A DNA stretch of 64,000 nucleotides, taken from G965237725 sp965237725. GTDB lineage: Bacteria > Pseudomonadota > Gammaproteobacteria > Arenicellales > Poriferihabitantaceae. Positions within the stretch are counted from its first letter, which is position 1. Each line of letters begins with the position of its first letter. The notes under the pieces are model-generated. The model made no database searches and was not told where the DNA came from. It was given only the letters and a program-made list of their open reading frames with translations. This document shows positions 9,455 through 16,861 of this stretch, in pieces. A program made the position numbers and the translations under genes. The stretch is from positions 4,154,001-4,218,000 of the forward strand of contig OZ250151.1 in NCBI GenBank assembly GCA_965237725.1, written 5' to 3'.

Positions 9455-9655
9455 AGGAACCATTGAACAAGCCATGACCGATCAACTTGAAACCAAACCC
9501 AATATATCGCGTGGCAATATCTGCGTTAAAAAATCTCGCCCAAGTGATTGTATGGGCCCGGCTATTGCTACGATTTTTTGCCTTGATCTTAATCATTTTG
9601 CCCAGCGCCATTTTAATTGGCATTTTGATTCGCCAAGACTTGTCCAGAGGCTCCT
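9455..9655 (+). mobile_element. MITE-like element, copy A (older, degenerate)
   Basis: About 201 bp, homologous along its length to the inverted element at 10025-10228. The two share, for example, CCCAAT-TATCGCGTGGCAAT and CATTTTG/TCCCCAG-GC-ATTTTAA. The right end CAGAGGCTCCT followed by TA is well kept. The left end AGGAACC, preceded by TA, is degenerate. The terminal inverted repeats and TA flanks match copy B, so it was probably mobilised by the same transposase. No transposase is encoded. Short ORFs inside it are not genes. Confidence 0.75.
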
Positions 9656-9660
9656 TATGT

Positions 9661-10209
9661 TTATTCGACGTATTCAAGGCTATACTCTGGTTTTGCATCT
9701 TGGTTATTCTGGTGCTGCGCGAATGCATAACTTGCCAATTCGGAGAGCTTGGTTGCCAGTCGATTTGCCTCCTCAGAATCGCCGCTGAGGTTCTTTTGCC
9801 TTGCAATTTTAAGCAGGTCACTCATGCTGACTTGTTTAAAACCCGTTAGCCGGTCTCTCACCATCCATTCCGCACCCGTGGCTTTGAGATTATTTATATC
9901 GTTTTCAACCTGGTCCAGAGATTGCGTTATGCTCTGGTCGGTCTGGAAACTTGCGGCAGATTTACCCGGCAAGGAAATAGTCTGACAACCGCTTAGTAAT
10001 ATTAAAGTGAGGACAATTGTTCTAAGGAGCCTCTGATTAGAATTGGGTGGATCAAGTTGCCACTTAAAATAGCACTGGGGAAAATGATCAAGTTCAAAGC
10101 GGGAAACGCACACCCAATTCAAATAAGCTTGGGCACGGCTATTGCGAAGTTTTGCAACGCTGAAATTGCCACGCGATAAATTGGGTATGAACTCAAATTG
10201 ACTGTTCAT
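9661..10209 (-). CDS. Small lipoprotein, 5' end interrupted by MITE copy B
   Basis: The conserved part is a lipoprotein of about 120 aa with signal core IVLTLILLSGC and a helical, Gln/Ala-rich C-terminal half (DLLKIARQKNLSGDSEEANRLATKLSELASYAFAQ). The GAEW...A..GD..EAN.LA pattern loosely recalls SoxXA-binding-type small lipoproteins; this is weak. In its present form the only standard start codons (ATG 10209 or an internal GTG) lie inside the MITE, which would put about 60 element-derived residues before the signal core. Removing the element plus one TA joins ATG TTT A at 10235-10229 to GA ACA ATT GTC and gives MFRTIVLTLILLSGC, a textbook lipoprotein start. The gene is thus interrupted at codon 3 and is probably impaired. 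Confidence 0.6.
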   Translation of the reverse strand: MNSQFEFIPNLSRGNFSVAKLRNSRAQAYLNWVCVSRFELDHFPQCYFKWQLDPPNSNQRLLRTIVLTLILLSGCQTISLPGKSAASFQTDQSITQSLDQVENDINNLKATGAEWMVRDRLTGFKQVSMSDLLKIARQKNLSGDSEEANRLATKLSELASYAFAQHQNNQDAKPEYSLEYVE

Positions 10210-10228
10210 ATTTTAATCAGAGGCTCCC
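10025..10228 (-). mobile_element. MITE-like element, copy B (intact TIRs, TA target duplication)
   Basis: 204 bp bounded by 15-bp terminal inverted repeats AGGAGCCTCTGATTA (10025-10039) and TAATCAGAGGCTCCC (10214-10228), matching at 14 of 15 positions. It is flanked by TA at 10023-10024 and 10229-10230. It carries no transposase. TA target duplication is typical of IS630/Tc1-mariner-type transposition. The element lies within codon 3 of the lipoprotein gene on the minus strand. It is in inverted orientation to copy A at 9455-9655. Confidence 0.85.
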
Positions 10229-10338
10229 TAAACATAATGCCGATTTTATCCTTTATTTGGTTAAGGATGTTTTACCGCATAATCTAAGCAAACAACGATA
10301 AATTCCCTCAAATAATTAGTAATTTTGTAGTCTATATG

Positions 10339-10369
10339 TTGTTTTATGAATTTAGTTATGTGTTAGAAT
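10339..10369 (+). promoter_or_regulatory. Putative sigma-70 promoter of the rpsP operon
   Basis: TTGTTT at about 10339 and TAGAAT at about 10364, with a 19-bp spacer (slightly long), upstream of rpsP. A GC-rich CCCGCGCC stretch immediately follows the -10, the sort of discriminator seen at ribosomal-protein promoters under stringent control. A GAGGAA ribosome-binding site lies about 12 bases before the rpsP ATG. Position and sequence only. Confidence 0.4.
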
Positions 10370-10416
10370 CCCGCGCCTTTGAAACGGCATGAATTCCAGC
10401 GAGGAACAGGCTAAAT

Positions 10417-10671
10417 ATGGTAACAATTCGATTATCACGGGGTGGCTCAAAAAGGCGCCCATTTTATTCGATCCTGGTGGCAGATCAACGGCGATCTACC
10501 CAGGGTCGGTTTATTGAAAGAATCGGTTTTTTTAATCCGGTGGCAAAAGGCCAGGAAGAAACATTAAGACTGGACACTGAACGATGGGAACACTGGGTAG
10601 GTCTCGGTGCTCTACCCAGCGACCGGGTAAAACAACTGTATAAACAGATTAAATCCGTACCAGCCGCATAA
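10417..10671 (+). CDS. rpsP: 30S ribosomal protein S16
   Basis: Ribosomal protein bS16, needed for 30S assembly; 84 aa. Opens with MVTIRLSRGGSKRRPFYSILVADQRR and contains GRFIERIGFFNPVA and the DRV...W...GA.PS region, all diagnostic. A clear GAGGAA Shine-Dalgarno precedes the ATG. First gene of the rpsP-rimM-trmD-rplS operon, which couples ribosome assembly with tRNA m1G37 methylation. Confidence 0.98.
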   Translation: MVTIRLSRGGSKRRPFYSILVADQRRSTQGRFIERIGFFNPVAKGQEETLRLDTERWEHWVGLGALPSDRVKQLYKQIKSVPAA

Positions 10672-10672
10672 C

Positions 10673-10750
10673 CGCGGACTTTAACGGGGTTTTTAATCGC
10701 TAATTCACGGTTTTACCGGGGTTTGCTAGAAATTCCACGGGTTTACTGGG
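10673..10750 (+). repeat. Three imperfect ~30-bp tandem repeats between rpsP and rimM
   Basis: Three successive segments share a core of the form CGG(n)TTTA(A/C)CGGGGTTT followed by an AT-rich CTAATT/GAAATT/AAATATT spacer: CGGACTTTAACGGGGTTTTT, CGGTTTTACCGGGGTTT and CGGGTTTACTGGG. They fill the 95-bp gap before the rimM GTG. They could form alternative mRNA structures that tune rimM translation, or be a decayed minisatellite; the sequence does not distinguish these. Confidence 0.5.
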
Positions 10751-10766
10751 TAAAATATTAAGCGCT

Positions 10767-11303
10767 GTGACCGCCGATAAATTAGCTCAACCAGTAATTT
10801 TAGGTAAAATTTGTGGGCATCATGGGTTAAAAGGCTGGGTTAAGATTGTTTCTAATACCCGTCCGGGAATACAGATATTTGACTATAGTCATTGGCTGAT
10901 AAATCAATCTGATGGTGATGGTTGGACGTCTTTGCAATTATCCGAGTTCAAGCAAAATTCAAAAGGATTGATTGCAAAGATTGTCGGTTTTGATAGCCGC
11001 GAAGCCACTGAAGCTCTAATTGGCAGCACCATCGCCTTGAATAAAGCTGATTTGGGTGATTTGACCGCAGGAGAATATTACTGGCTGGATTTAATCGGTC
11101 TGACGGTAGTTAATCTTGAGGGCATAGAATTTGGCAAGATTGATCATTTGCTTGAAACAGGTGCAAATGACGTCCTGGTTGTTCGGTATATTGATGATAC
11201 TGACGGTAAAAATGAGCGTTTAATTCCCTGGACGACTGATGTAGTCGTCAATATTGATCAGGATGCCGGTGTAATCCGTGTGGACTGGAAGGAAGATTAC
11301 TGA
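10767..11303 (+). CDS. rimM: Ribosome maturation factor RimM
   Basis: Binds S19 and assists 30S head maturation; 178 aa. The N-terminal RimM domain has the opening GKICGHHGLKGWVKIVS, and the C-terminal PRC-barrel has GEYYWLDLIGLTVVN and the closing segment RLIPWTTDVVVNIDQDAGVIRVDW. GTG start at 10767 gives MTADKLAQPVILGK. Second gene of the S16 operon, 34 bp before trmD. Confidence 0.96.
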   Translation: MTADKLAQPVILGKICGHHGLKGWVKIVSNTRPGIQIFDYSHWLINQSDGDGWTSLQLSEFKQNSKGLIAKIVGFDSREATEALIGSTIALNKADLGDLTAGEYYWLDLIGLTVVNLEGIEFGKIDHLLETGANDVLVVRYIDDTDGKNERLIPWTTDVVVNIDQDAGVIRVDWKEDY

Positions 11304-11337
11304 GACAATTATTTCAGTCTCAAAATGAAAGAGTATA

Positions 11338-12033
11338 ATGGAAATAAATGTTATATCGATATTTCCTGAAATGTTTGATGCGATAACTGAATACGGGATT
11401 ACGCGTAACGCAGTTGATAAAAAAGCATTAACATTGAGAAGATTTGATCCGCGGGATTTTACCGAAGATCGATATAGGTCGGTTGATGATCGACCTTATG
11501 GGGGCGGACCCGGCATGTTGATGAAACCAGAGCCATTGGCTCGGTGTATTGACGCAAGTCTGGAGTCAAACCCAGGGCCAGTTGTGTATCTGTCGCCTCA
11601 GGGTGAACGGTTGACCCAGAGTCTGGTTGAAGAGCTGTCTGTATTGCAGGGCATAAATCTGCTTTGTGGTCGCTACGAAGGCATCGACGAACGGGTAATT
11701 GAATCTCGGGTTGATCGGGAAATTTCCATCGGCGACTATGTTCTTGCTGGTGGCGAGCTCGCAGCAATGGTTGTGATAGATGCTGTTACCAGGTTACTGC
11801 CAGGGGTGCTTGGTAATGATTTATCCGTAGCGCAGGATTCATTTAACAATGGGTTGCTGGACTGCCCACATTATACAAGACCAGAAAGTTTTGAAAATGT
11901 CAGGGTTCCAGAGATATTGTTAAGTGGAGACCATGAAAAAATTCGGCAATGGCGACTGAACCAGTCTATTGCCAGAACGAGAGAGCGTCGACCAGAATTA
12001 TTAAAAGAGTTTGATTCTGGTGACAATGAGTAG
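11338..12033 (+). CDS. trmD: tRNA (guanine37-N1)-methyltransferase TrmD
   Basis: SPOUT-family enzyme making m1G37 in tRNA to prevent frameshifting; 231 aa. Signatures: ISIFPEMF at the start, DDRPYGGGPGMLM (AdoMet/tRNA contact loop), LLCGRYEGIDERVIE and IGDYVLAGGELAAMVVIDAVTRLLPGVLG of the trefoil knot. The C-terminal domain ends RTRERRPELL. Lies between rimM and rplS as in most gammaproteobacteria. Confidence 0.98.
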   Translation: MEINVISIFPEMFDAITEYGITRNAVDKKALTLRRFDPRDFTEDRYRSVDDRPYGGGPGMLMKPEPLARCIDASLESNPGPVVYLSPQGERLTQSLVEELSVLQGINLLCGRYEGIDERVIESRVDREISIGDYVLAGGELAAMVVIDAVTRLLPGVLGNDLSVAQDSFNNGLLDCPHYTRPESFENVRVPEILLSGDHEKIRQWRLNQSIARTRERRPELLKEFDSGDNE

Positions 12034-12086
12034 TTTTATTTAATTGACAGTTTAATTTATTGAGATAATTTCAATCGGAGTGAAAA

Positions 12087-12437
12087 ATGAGCAACATAAT
12101 CGACCAACTCGAATCCGAGCAACTCAAGGATAATATTCCCGCATTTGAACCTGGCGATCAGGTGAAAGTTCAGGTTCGTGTTAAAGAGGGAAGCCGTGAA
12201 CGTTTACAGGCCTATGAGGGCGTTGTTATTGCCAAGAAAAATCGAGGATTGAATTCTTCATTTACTGTTCGCAAGATTGCCAGCGGTGAAGGGGTAGAGC
12301 GAGTATTTCAAACCCATAGTCCATTGATTGCTGAAATTGACGTTATTCGAAAAGGCGATGTGCGACGAGCAAAATTGTACTACCTCAGAGATCGTTCGGG
12401 TAAATCAGCGCGAATTAAGGAGAAAGTGCGTCGATAA
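12087..12437 (+). CDS. rplS: 50S ribosomal protein L19
   Basis: Ribosomal protein bL19 at the 30S-50S interface; 116 aa. Diagnostic segments are FEPGDQVKVQVRVKEGSRERLQAYEG, VIAKKNRGLNSSFTVRKI, GEGVERVFQTHSPL and KLYYLRDRSGKSARIKE. Preceded by a good GGAGTG ribosome-binding site. Last gene of the S16 operon; a terminator-like hairpin lies about 70 bp downstream. Confidence 0.98.
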   Translation: MSNIIDQLESEQLKDNIPAFEPGDQVKVQVRVKEGSRERLQAYEGVVIAKKNRGLNSSFTVRKIASGEGVERVFQTHSPLIAEIDVIRKGDVRRAKLYYLRDRSGKSARIKEKVRR

Positions 12438-12461
12438 TGGCGTACCAATAACGCTCAGATT

Positions 12462-14348
12462 TTGAGCAGGCGAGCACAGATTTTGTTAACCCTTAAAGAA
12501 TTAGCGGACCTGATAAAGGTCCGTTTTTCGTTGTATAGCCTGCTGGCCGGTATAATATTGGTCTCGGTAACCATGCCAGGATTTGGACAGTCATCACTAG
12601 GGATTAAAAATGAAAATGGAATATCCTATGAATCGCTGTTGCTGCGGGTAAAAACCCTGGTAAGAGCCAACGTGCTGGATCTGGCCCAATCTATACTGGA
12701 AACTCAGGGCCCCCCCGCTATTGCAGACAATAGCTGGATCCATTGGGAAAGGCAGCTTTGGACGCTTTATCGAGTCCGGGGAAATTGGCAAGAACTGCTT
12801 GAGCGTGTTCGGCAAATCCCACCGGCATTCCCATCTTCAATCAAACGCGAAGCGCAGTTACAATCAATTCTTGCCCATATCGAATTAAATGATGGCAGCA
12901 ACGCGCGCGGGCTACTACGTATTCATCTGCTGTCAAACGAGCTATCGGAACTCGATAAAAGGGATCTTCGAAAATTGTTGATTCAGAGCTATTTGGCTGA
13001 TGATAGATTAGTTGAAGCCAGTATTGCCATGAAAAATTATCAATCCGACTACCGATCCCAGGAAGAAGACTGGTTGCTGTTAAGTGCTCGGGTTTATTTG
13101 GAACTGGATGACTCAAATACAGCGGTAAACTTGCTCGCACCCCTCGATCAGCCCAATGCCAAACTTTTTCGAATTTACGCGCGGCTGAAAAATAAATCGA
13201 TGTCATCGGGGCAAGGGATTGGGACTGCGAATCAATTGCTTAAAGAAATCGAATTAACAAATGACTCGATGGGCCTGAATATTGAAGATATTCTGGCAAT
13301 CATAATTTATGCCAAACAGATCTCGAATGAGCAGGTGTCTGCTGTGAATGAGCTCGAACGATATTTGGGAATTATTAGCCAGAACAAAAATTTTAATGAC
13401 AATGGCTATCCGACTTTTGATGTTTCGGATTTACTGGAAGCTTATTCCAGTTCGGCGGAAAATGGTGCCAATCAAAGTGGATTGTTAGTGGGAGATTTTG
13501 ATGGGTGGCTGCAATACACTGAACAATTAGGTGATAAAGATATCAACACCAAAAAATCAATATATGGTTTTTTGTTGCAAAATAATCCGAGTGCAGTGGT
13601 ACGGGCAAAGATTAATGAATCGTATATCAAATCATTAATTAGTACCGAACGAACGGAAATTATCTCCCTGGTATATGGTGAACAAAAGCCTTTTGGCAAT
13701 CTCACCTTAAGTGGCGATGTTGGTCTGGAATTATCCAATATTGCCCTCGATAGCGGCAATATCGAACTTGCGGCTGCGGTTAGCCAACAACTAACAGAAA
13801 TTCCACAGGGCATGGATGAACTGGCTTGGACCCTCCATATCGCGCGAATATCGATCATAGCAGGAGAGTACGAAGAAGGTGTAGCGTTACTAAATTCCTG
13901 GCTGGATAATTTTGAAAGGCTGAAGCCGGAACAAACAGATACAGTATTGCAACCAGTGTTTGATTTGCAAACCGTTAATCAGCACAAAATGGCTCTGGGG
14001 TTGTTGCATGATATCAATAACAAATCAAACTCAACCCGACATCAGAGGGAAATCGCATATTGGATTGCAGAATCTTACCAGGCTACCCGCCAGTTTATTC
14101 AAGCGGCTGATTATTACCTTTTTTCAGCCCTGCAAAAGGACAACGGATTTGATCAATGGGGCGAATCTGCCCGTTATCAGGCGGCTCAGTCATTATTATC
14201 AGCAAACCTGATTTCAGATGCACGAATTTTATTTGAGGGTTTACTTGATCGGGCGAATGATGACAGCAGAAAGATACAATTGGCGCAAAAAGTTCAGGAA
14301 CTATGGCTTTTGGAATCGAGTTTAAAAAACGTTGAAGCCGTCGAATAA
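12462..14348 (+). CDS. Large exported TPR-like protein of unknown function
   Basis: Up to 628 aa. The outermost start is TTG 12462, but the rplS terminator lies at 12505-12528 in this frame. An in-frame TTG at 12531 is a more likely start, giving a chain that opens with the hydrophobic segment LYSLLAGIILVSVTMPGFGQS; a signal peptide or N-terminal anchor fits this. The rest is alpha-helical with degenerate TPR/solenoid units (for example SWIHWERQLWTLYRVRGNW, EEDWLLLSARVYLELDD, GESARYQAAQSLLSANLI). No enzymatic motif is evident. It overlaps xerD by 17 bp. A periplasmic scaffold role is likely; specific function is unknown. Confidence 0.8.
   Translation: MSRRAQILLTLKELADLIKVRFSLYSLLAGIILVSVTMPGFGQSSLGIKNENGISYESLLLRVKTLVRANVLDLAQSILETQGPPAIADNSWIHWERQLWTLYRVRGNWQELLERVRQIPPAFPSSIKREAQLQSILAHIELNDGSNARGLLRIHLLSNELSELDKRDLRKLLIQSYLADDRLVEASIAMKNYQSDYRSQEEDWLLLSARVYLELDDSNTAVNLLAPLDQPNAKLFRIYARLKNKSMSSGQGIGTANQLLKEIELTNDSMGLNIEDILAIIIYAKQISNEQVSAVNELERYLGIISQNKNFNDNGYPTFDVSDLLEAYSSSAENGANQSGLLVGDFDGWLQYTEQLGDKDINTKKSIYGFLLQNNPSAVVRAKINESYIKSLISTERTEIISLVYGEQKPFGNLTLSGDVGLELSNIALDSGNIELAAAVSQQLTEIPQGMDELAWTLHIARISIIAGEYEEGVALLNSWLDNFERLKPEQTDTVLQPVFDLQTVNQHKMALGLLHDINNKSNSTRHQREIAYWIAESYQATRQFIQAADYYLFSALQKDNGFDQWGESARYQAAQSLLSANLISDARILFEGLLDRANDDSRKIQLAQKVQELWLLESSLKNVEAVE
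12505..12528 (+). terminator. Rho-independent terminator after rplS
   Basis: CGGACC (12505-12510), loop TGATAAA, GGTCCG (12518-12523), then five T residues (12524-12528). A perfect 6-bp GC-rich stem plus U-tract, correctly placed to end the rpsP-rimM-trmD-rplS transcript. It falls inside the longest possible reading frame of the following gene, which argues that gene starts downstream of it. Confidence 0.85.
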
Positions 14349-15258
14349 ATCTGAAAAATCCCCAGCAGACCTGAATTCAGGCCCTTTAATTGATCAATTT
14401 ATAAACGGGGTGTGGATGGAGTCTGGTCTAAGTGCCAATACCCTCGATGCGTACCGCAATGATCTTTGTCGGTATTTTCGATGGGTTGAATCCGAAAGTA
14501 TCGAACATACCCACAAGAAAGAAAATGCAGTTGGGCGTTATATAATCGAAAGGGCAAAATCCGCTTCCAGCCGTAGCACAGCACGTTCACTATCTTCATT
14601 AAAGCGGTTCTATAAATACTTACGCCAACAGGGTCAGATCGATTTTGATCCCTGTGCAAATGTGGTCTCTCCTGCAATTTCCCGAACCTTACCGAAGTCA
14701 CTGTCTGAGCACGATGTCGAGAAATTAATTGAGGCTCCGGATATTTCGACTTCGCTGGGCGTCAGGGATCGGGCAATGATCGAAACACTCTATGCTTCGG
14801 GAATGCGTGTGAGTGAACTGGTTGGTATTGCCGTTACCCAGGTTGATGTGATTGCTGGGATTTGTCGCGTGGTAGGTAAAGGCAATAAAGAACGTTTAGT
14901 GCCGCTGGGTGATGACGCAAGCCAATGGATCAATACTTACCAGACTGATTCAAGGCCTGACCTAATCGGTCATCACCAGAGCCAATCTCTATTTGTCACG
15001 CGTCGAGGTAGTTCAATGAGCCGTCAGGCTTTTTGGCAAAATCTTAAACGCTATGCGTTATTGTGCAATTTAGACGTGCCATTGTCTCCGCATACGTTGC
15101 GACACGCCTTTGCCACGCATTTGTTGAATCACGGCGCAGATTTGCGTAGTGTGCAAATGTTGCTCGGGCATTCAAGTATCTCAACCACCCAGATATATAC
15201 CCATATTGCCCAGGCCAGATTAAAAGCGTTACACCAGCACCATCATCCCAGGGGATAG
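14332..15258 (+). CDS. xerD: Tyrosine recombinase XerD (chromosome dimer resolution)
   Basis: Site-specific recombinase acting at dif with XerC; 308 aa, TTG start overlapping the previous gene by 17 bp. N-terminal SAM-like core-binding domain (about residues 18-105). The catalytic domain shows Arg in ASGMRVSELVG, Lys in VVGKGNKERLVPLG, HTLRH, LLGHSSIS and nucleophile Tyr in TTQIYTHIAQ. The LSPHTLRHAFATHLLNHGADLR stretch is XerD-like. XerC versus XerD is decided by similarity only; a dsbC neighbour, common for xerD, is not here. Confidence 0.9.
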   Translation: MKPSNKSEKSPADLNSGPLIDQFINGVWMESGLSANTLDAYRNDLCRYFRWVESESIEHTHKKENAVGRYIIERAKSASSRSTARSLSSLKRFYKYLRQQGQIDFDPCANVVSPAISRTLPKSLSEHDVEKLIEAPDISTSLGVRDRAMIETLYASGMRVSELVGIAVTQVDVIAGICRVVGKGNKERLVPLGDDASQWINTYQTDSRPDLIGHHQSQSLFVTRRGSSMSRQAFWQNLKRYALLCNLDVPLSPHTLRHAFATHLLNHGADLRSVQMLLGHSSISTTQIYTHIAQARLKALHQHHHPRG

Positions 15259-15304
15259 ATTTGAATGTTTATTTTTAGGATCAGCTTGTTATAAATTTTT
15301 CCGG

Positions 15305-15718
15305 ATGATAAAAGAACTCGTTATCGAAACCAGTGGCCAGGGCTTGCGGGAGATTACTGATTCTATTACGGAGATTGTAAAATCAGGTAATATTGCAAGT
15401 GGGTTATGTGCATTGTTTATACAACATACGTCTGCCAGTTTACTGATTCAGGAAAATGCGGATCCAAGTGCTATACGAGATCTCGAGAACTGGCTAAAGA
15501 AAATTGTGCCAGAAAATAATTCACTTTACACTCACACTGCAGAAGGGCCTGACGATATGCCTGCACACATCAAATCCATGTTAACCCAAACAAGCCTTTC
15601 TATTCCCGTATGCAATTCAAGGCTGATGCTTGGGACCTGGCAAGGGATCTATGTCTTTGAGCACCGTCATGCGGCTCATTCAAGGAGAATTGTTGTACAA
15701 GTTTTGAAAGACGAGTAG
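15305..15718 (+). CDS. yjbQ: YjbQ/UPF0047 family protein
   Basis: 137-aa protein of the YjbQ family. E. coli YjbQ has weak thiamine-phosphate synthase activity, but the true role is unsettled. Visible motifs: LFIQHTSASLLIQENADP, the YTHTAEGPDDMPAHIKSML segment with conserved His residues, and the closing GTWQGIYVFEHRHAAHSRRIVVQ. The clustered His residues suggest a metal or phosphate site. ATG start 47 bp after xerD, possibly in the same operon. Confidence 0.92.
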   Translation: MIKELVIETSGQGLREITDSITEIVKSGNIASGLCALFIQHTSASLLIQENADPSAIRDLENWLKKIVPENNSLYTHTAEGPDDMPAHIKSMLTQTSLSIPVCNSRLMLGTWQGIYVFEHRHAAHSRRIVVQVLKDE

Positions 15719-15748
15719 TCACAAAAATAATAATACAATCACATATCA

Positions 15749-16861
15749 ATGTCAGATCAAGAACAAAACCGACCTCATATACTTATACTGATTACAAAGG
15801 GTGATCACGGTGGCGCACAGATTCATGTATTGAGTTTGATCAAGAGCCTGAAGCATAAGTACCGTTTTACATTGGCTTGTGGGGAAGATGACTTTGTGAC
15901 TCAAGAAGCGATCAGACTGGGGATTGATGTCCTTTTGGTGGACCACCTTAAACGCCAAATATCATTACCAGGTGATATACGATGCTACAGGTCATTAAGA
16001 AAAATACTAAAGGAAATCCATCCAGACCTCCTTCATGCTCACTCTTCCAAGGCAGGAGTCATCGGACGGTTTGCAGCTTTTAGCGAAAATATCCCATCGT
16101 TATTTACTGCCCATGGTTGGGCTTTTACCGAAGGTGTTGGTGCACTCCAGCGGATATATGGATTTGTTGCTGAATATGTTATGGCTCACATCGGTGATGG
16201 AATCATTTCAGTTTCGAACTATGATTATCATCTCGCCAATGGAATGGGGATACGCGGGAAATTCAGTAACGATGTAATTATAAATTGCGTTGAGCCTGTT
16301 TCAACAGTAAAAAATTATCCACCCGATGGAATATTTACCTTGCTCAATGTCGGTCGTATGACCAATCAAAAGAACCAAAAGTTACTGATTAAGGCACTAT
16401 CTATTGTTGACCGGGATTTTCAGCTCAATATCGTCGGTGCAGGGGTTCTAAAATCAGACCTGGAAAGGTTGGCATCCGAATTGGGTATTGCCGATAAGGT
16501 AAATTTCATTGAAGCCCAAAGTGATATTAGTAAATGGTATCTCGAGGCACACCTGTTTATCTTGAGTTCTATATATGAAGGATTACCACTTAGCGTTATC
16601 GAAGCTATGAGCGTGGGTGTCCCTGTAATTTCAACTAACGTTAGTGGTGTAAGTGAAGCGGTAGTAGATGGTAAGACAGGATTTTTGGTTCCTAGAAACG
16701 ATTATAGCTCCCTGGCAGAAAAAATTACCATGGTTATCGATGATCGAGCGCTATTGCTAAAATTATCACAGAACAGTATAGCCCGTTATCAGGAGAAATT
16801 TACCCTGGACATCATGTGTACAAAAACCAGTGAAGTTTACGAACGCTTGATAAAACACTGA
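15749..16861 (+). CDS. Family 4 glycosyltransferase
   Basis: GT-B fold glycosyltransferase of 370 aa. The N-terminal acceptor domain opens with ITKGDHGGAQIHVLSLIKSL (the GGAxxH motif of GT4 enzymes) and has LLHAHSSKAGVIGRFAA. The C-terminal donor domain carries NVGRMTNQKNQKLLIKAL and EGLPLSVIEAMSVGVPVIST, the E-x7-E nucleotide-sugar motif. The substrate cannot be read from sequence. Its stop abuts the stop of the convergent nucleotidyltransferase gene with no gap. With glf nearby it probably acts in surface polysaccharide synthesis. Confidence 0.9.
   Translation: MSDQEQNRPHILILITKGDHGGAQIHVLSLIKSLKHKYRFTLACGEDDFVTQEAIRLGIDVLLVDHLKRQISLPGDIRCYRSLRKILKEIHPDLLHAHSSKAGVIGRFAAFSENIPSLFTAHGWAFTEGVGALQRIYGFVAEYVMAHIGDGIISVSNYDYHLANGMGIRGKFSNDVIINCVEPVSTVKNYPPDGIFTLLNVGRMTNQKNQKLLIKALSIVDRDFQLNIVGAGVLKSDLERLASELGIADKVNFIEAQSDISKWYLEAHLFILSSIYEGLPLSVIEAMSVGVPVISTNVSGVSEAVVDGKTGFLVPRNDYSSLAEKITMVIDDRALLLKLSQNSIARYQEKFTLDIMCTKTSEVYERLIKH

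Noticed and set aside
9474..9849. Plus-strand ORFs within and beside MITE copy A
   Set aside because: They are antisense to the lipoprotein gene or lie inside the element. The resemblance of one to the N terminus of the minus-strand ORF at 10209 is explained by the shared repeat, not by a protein family.
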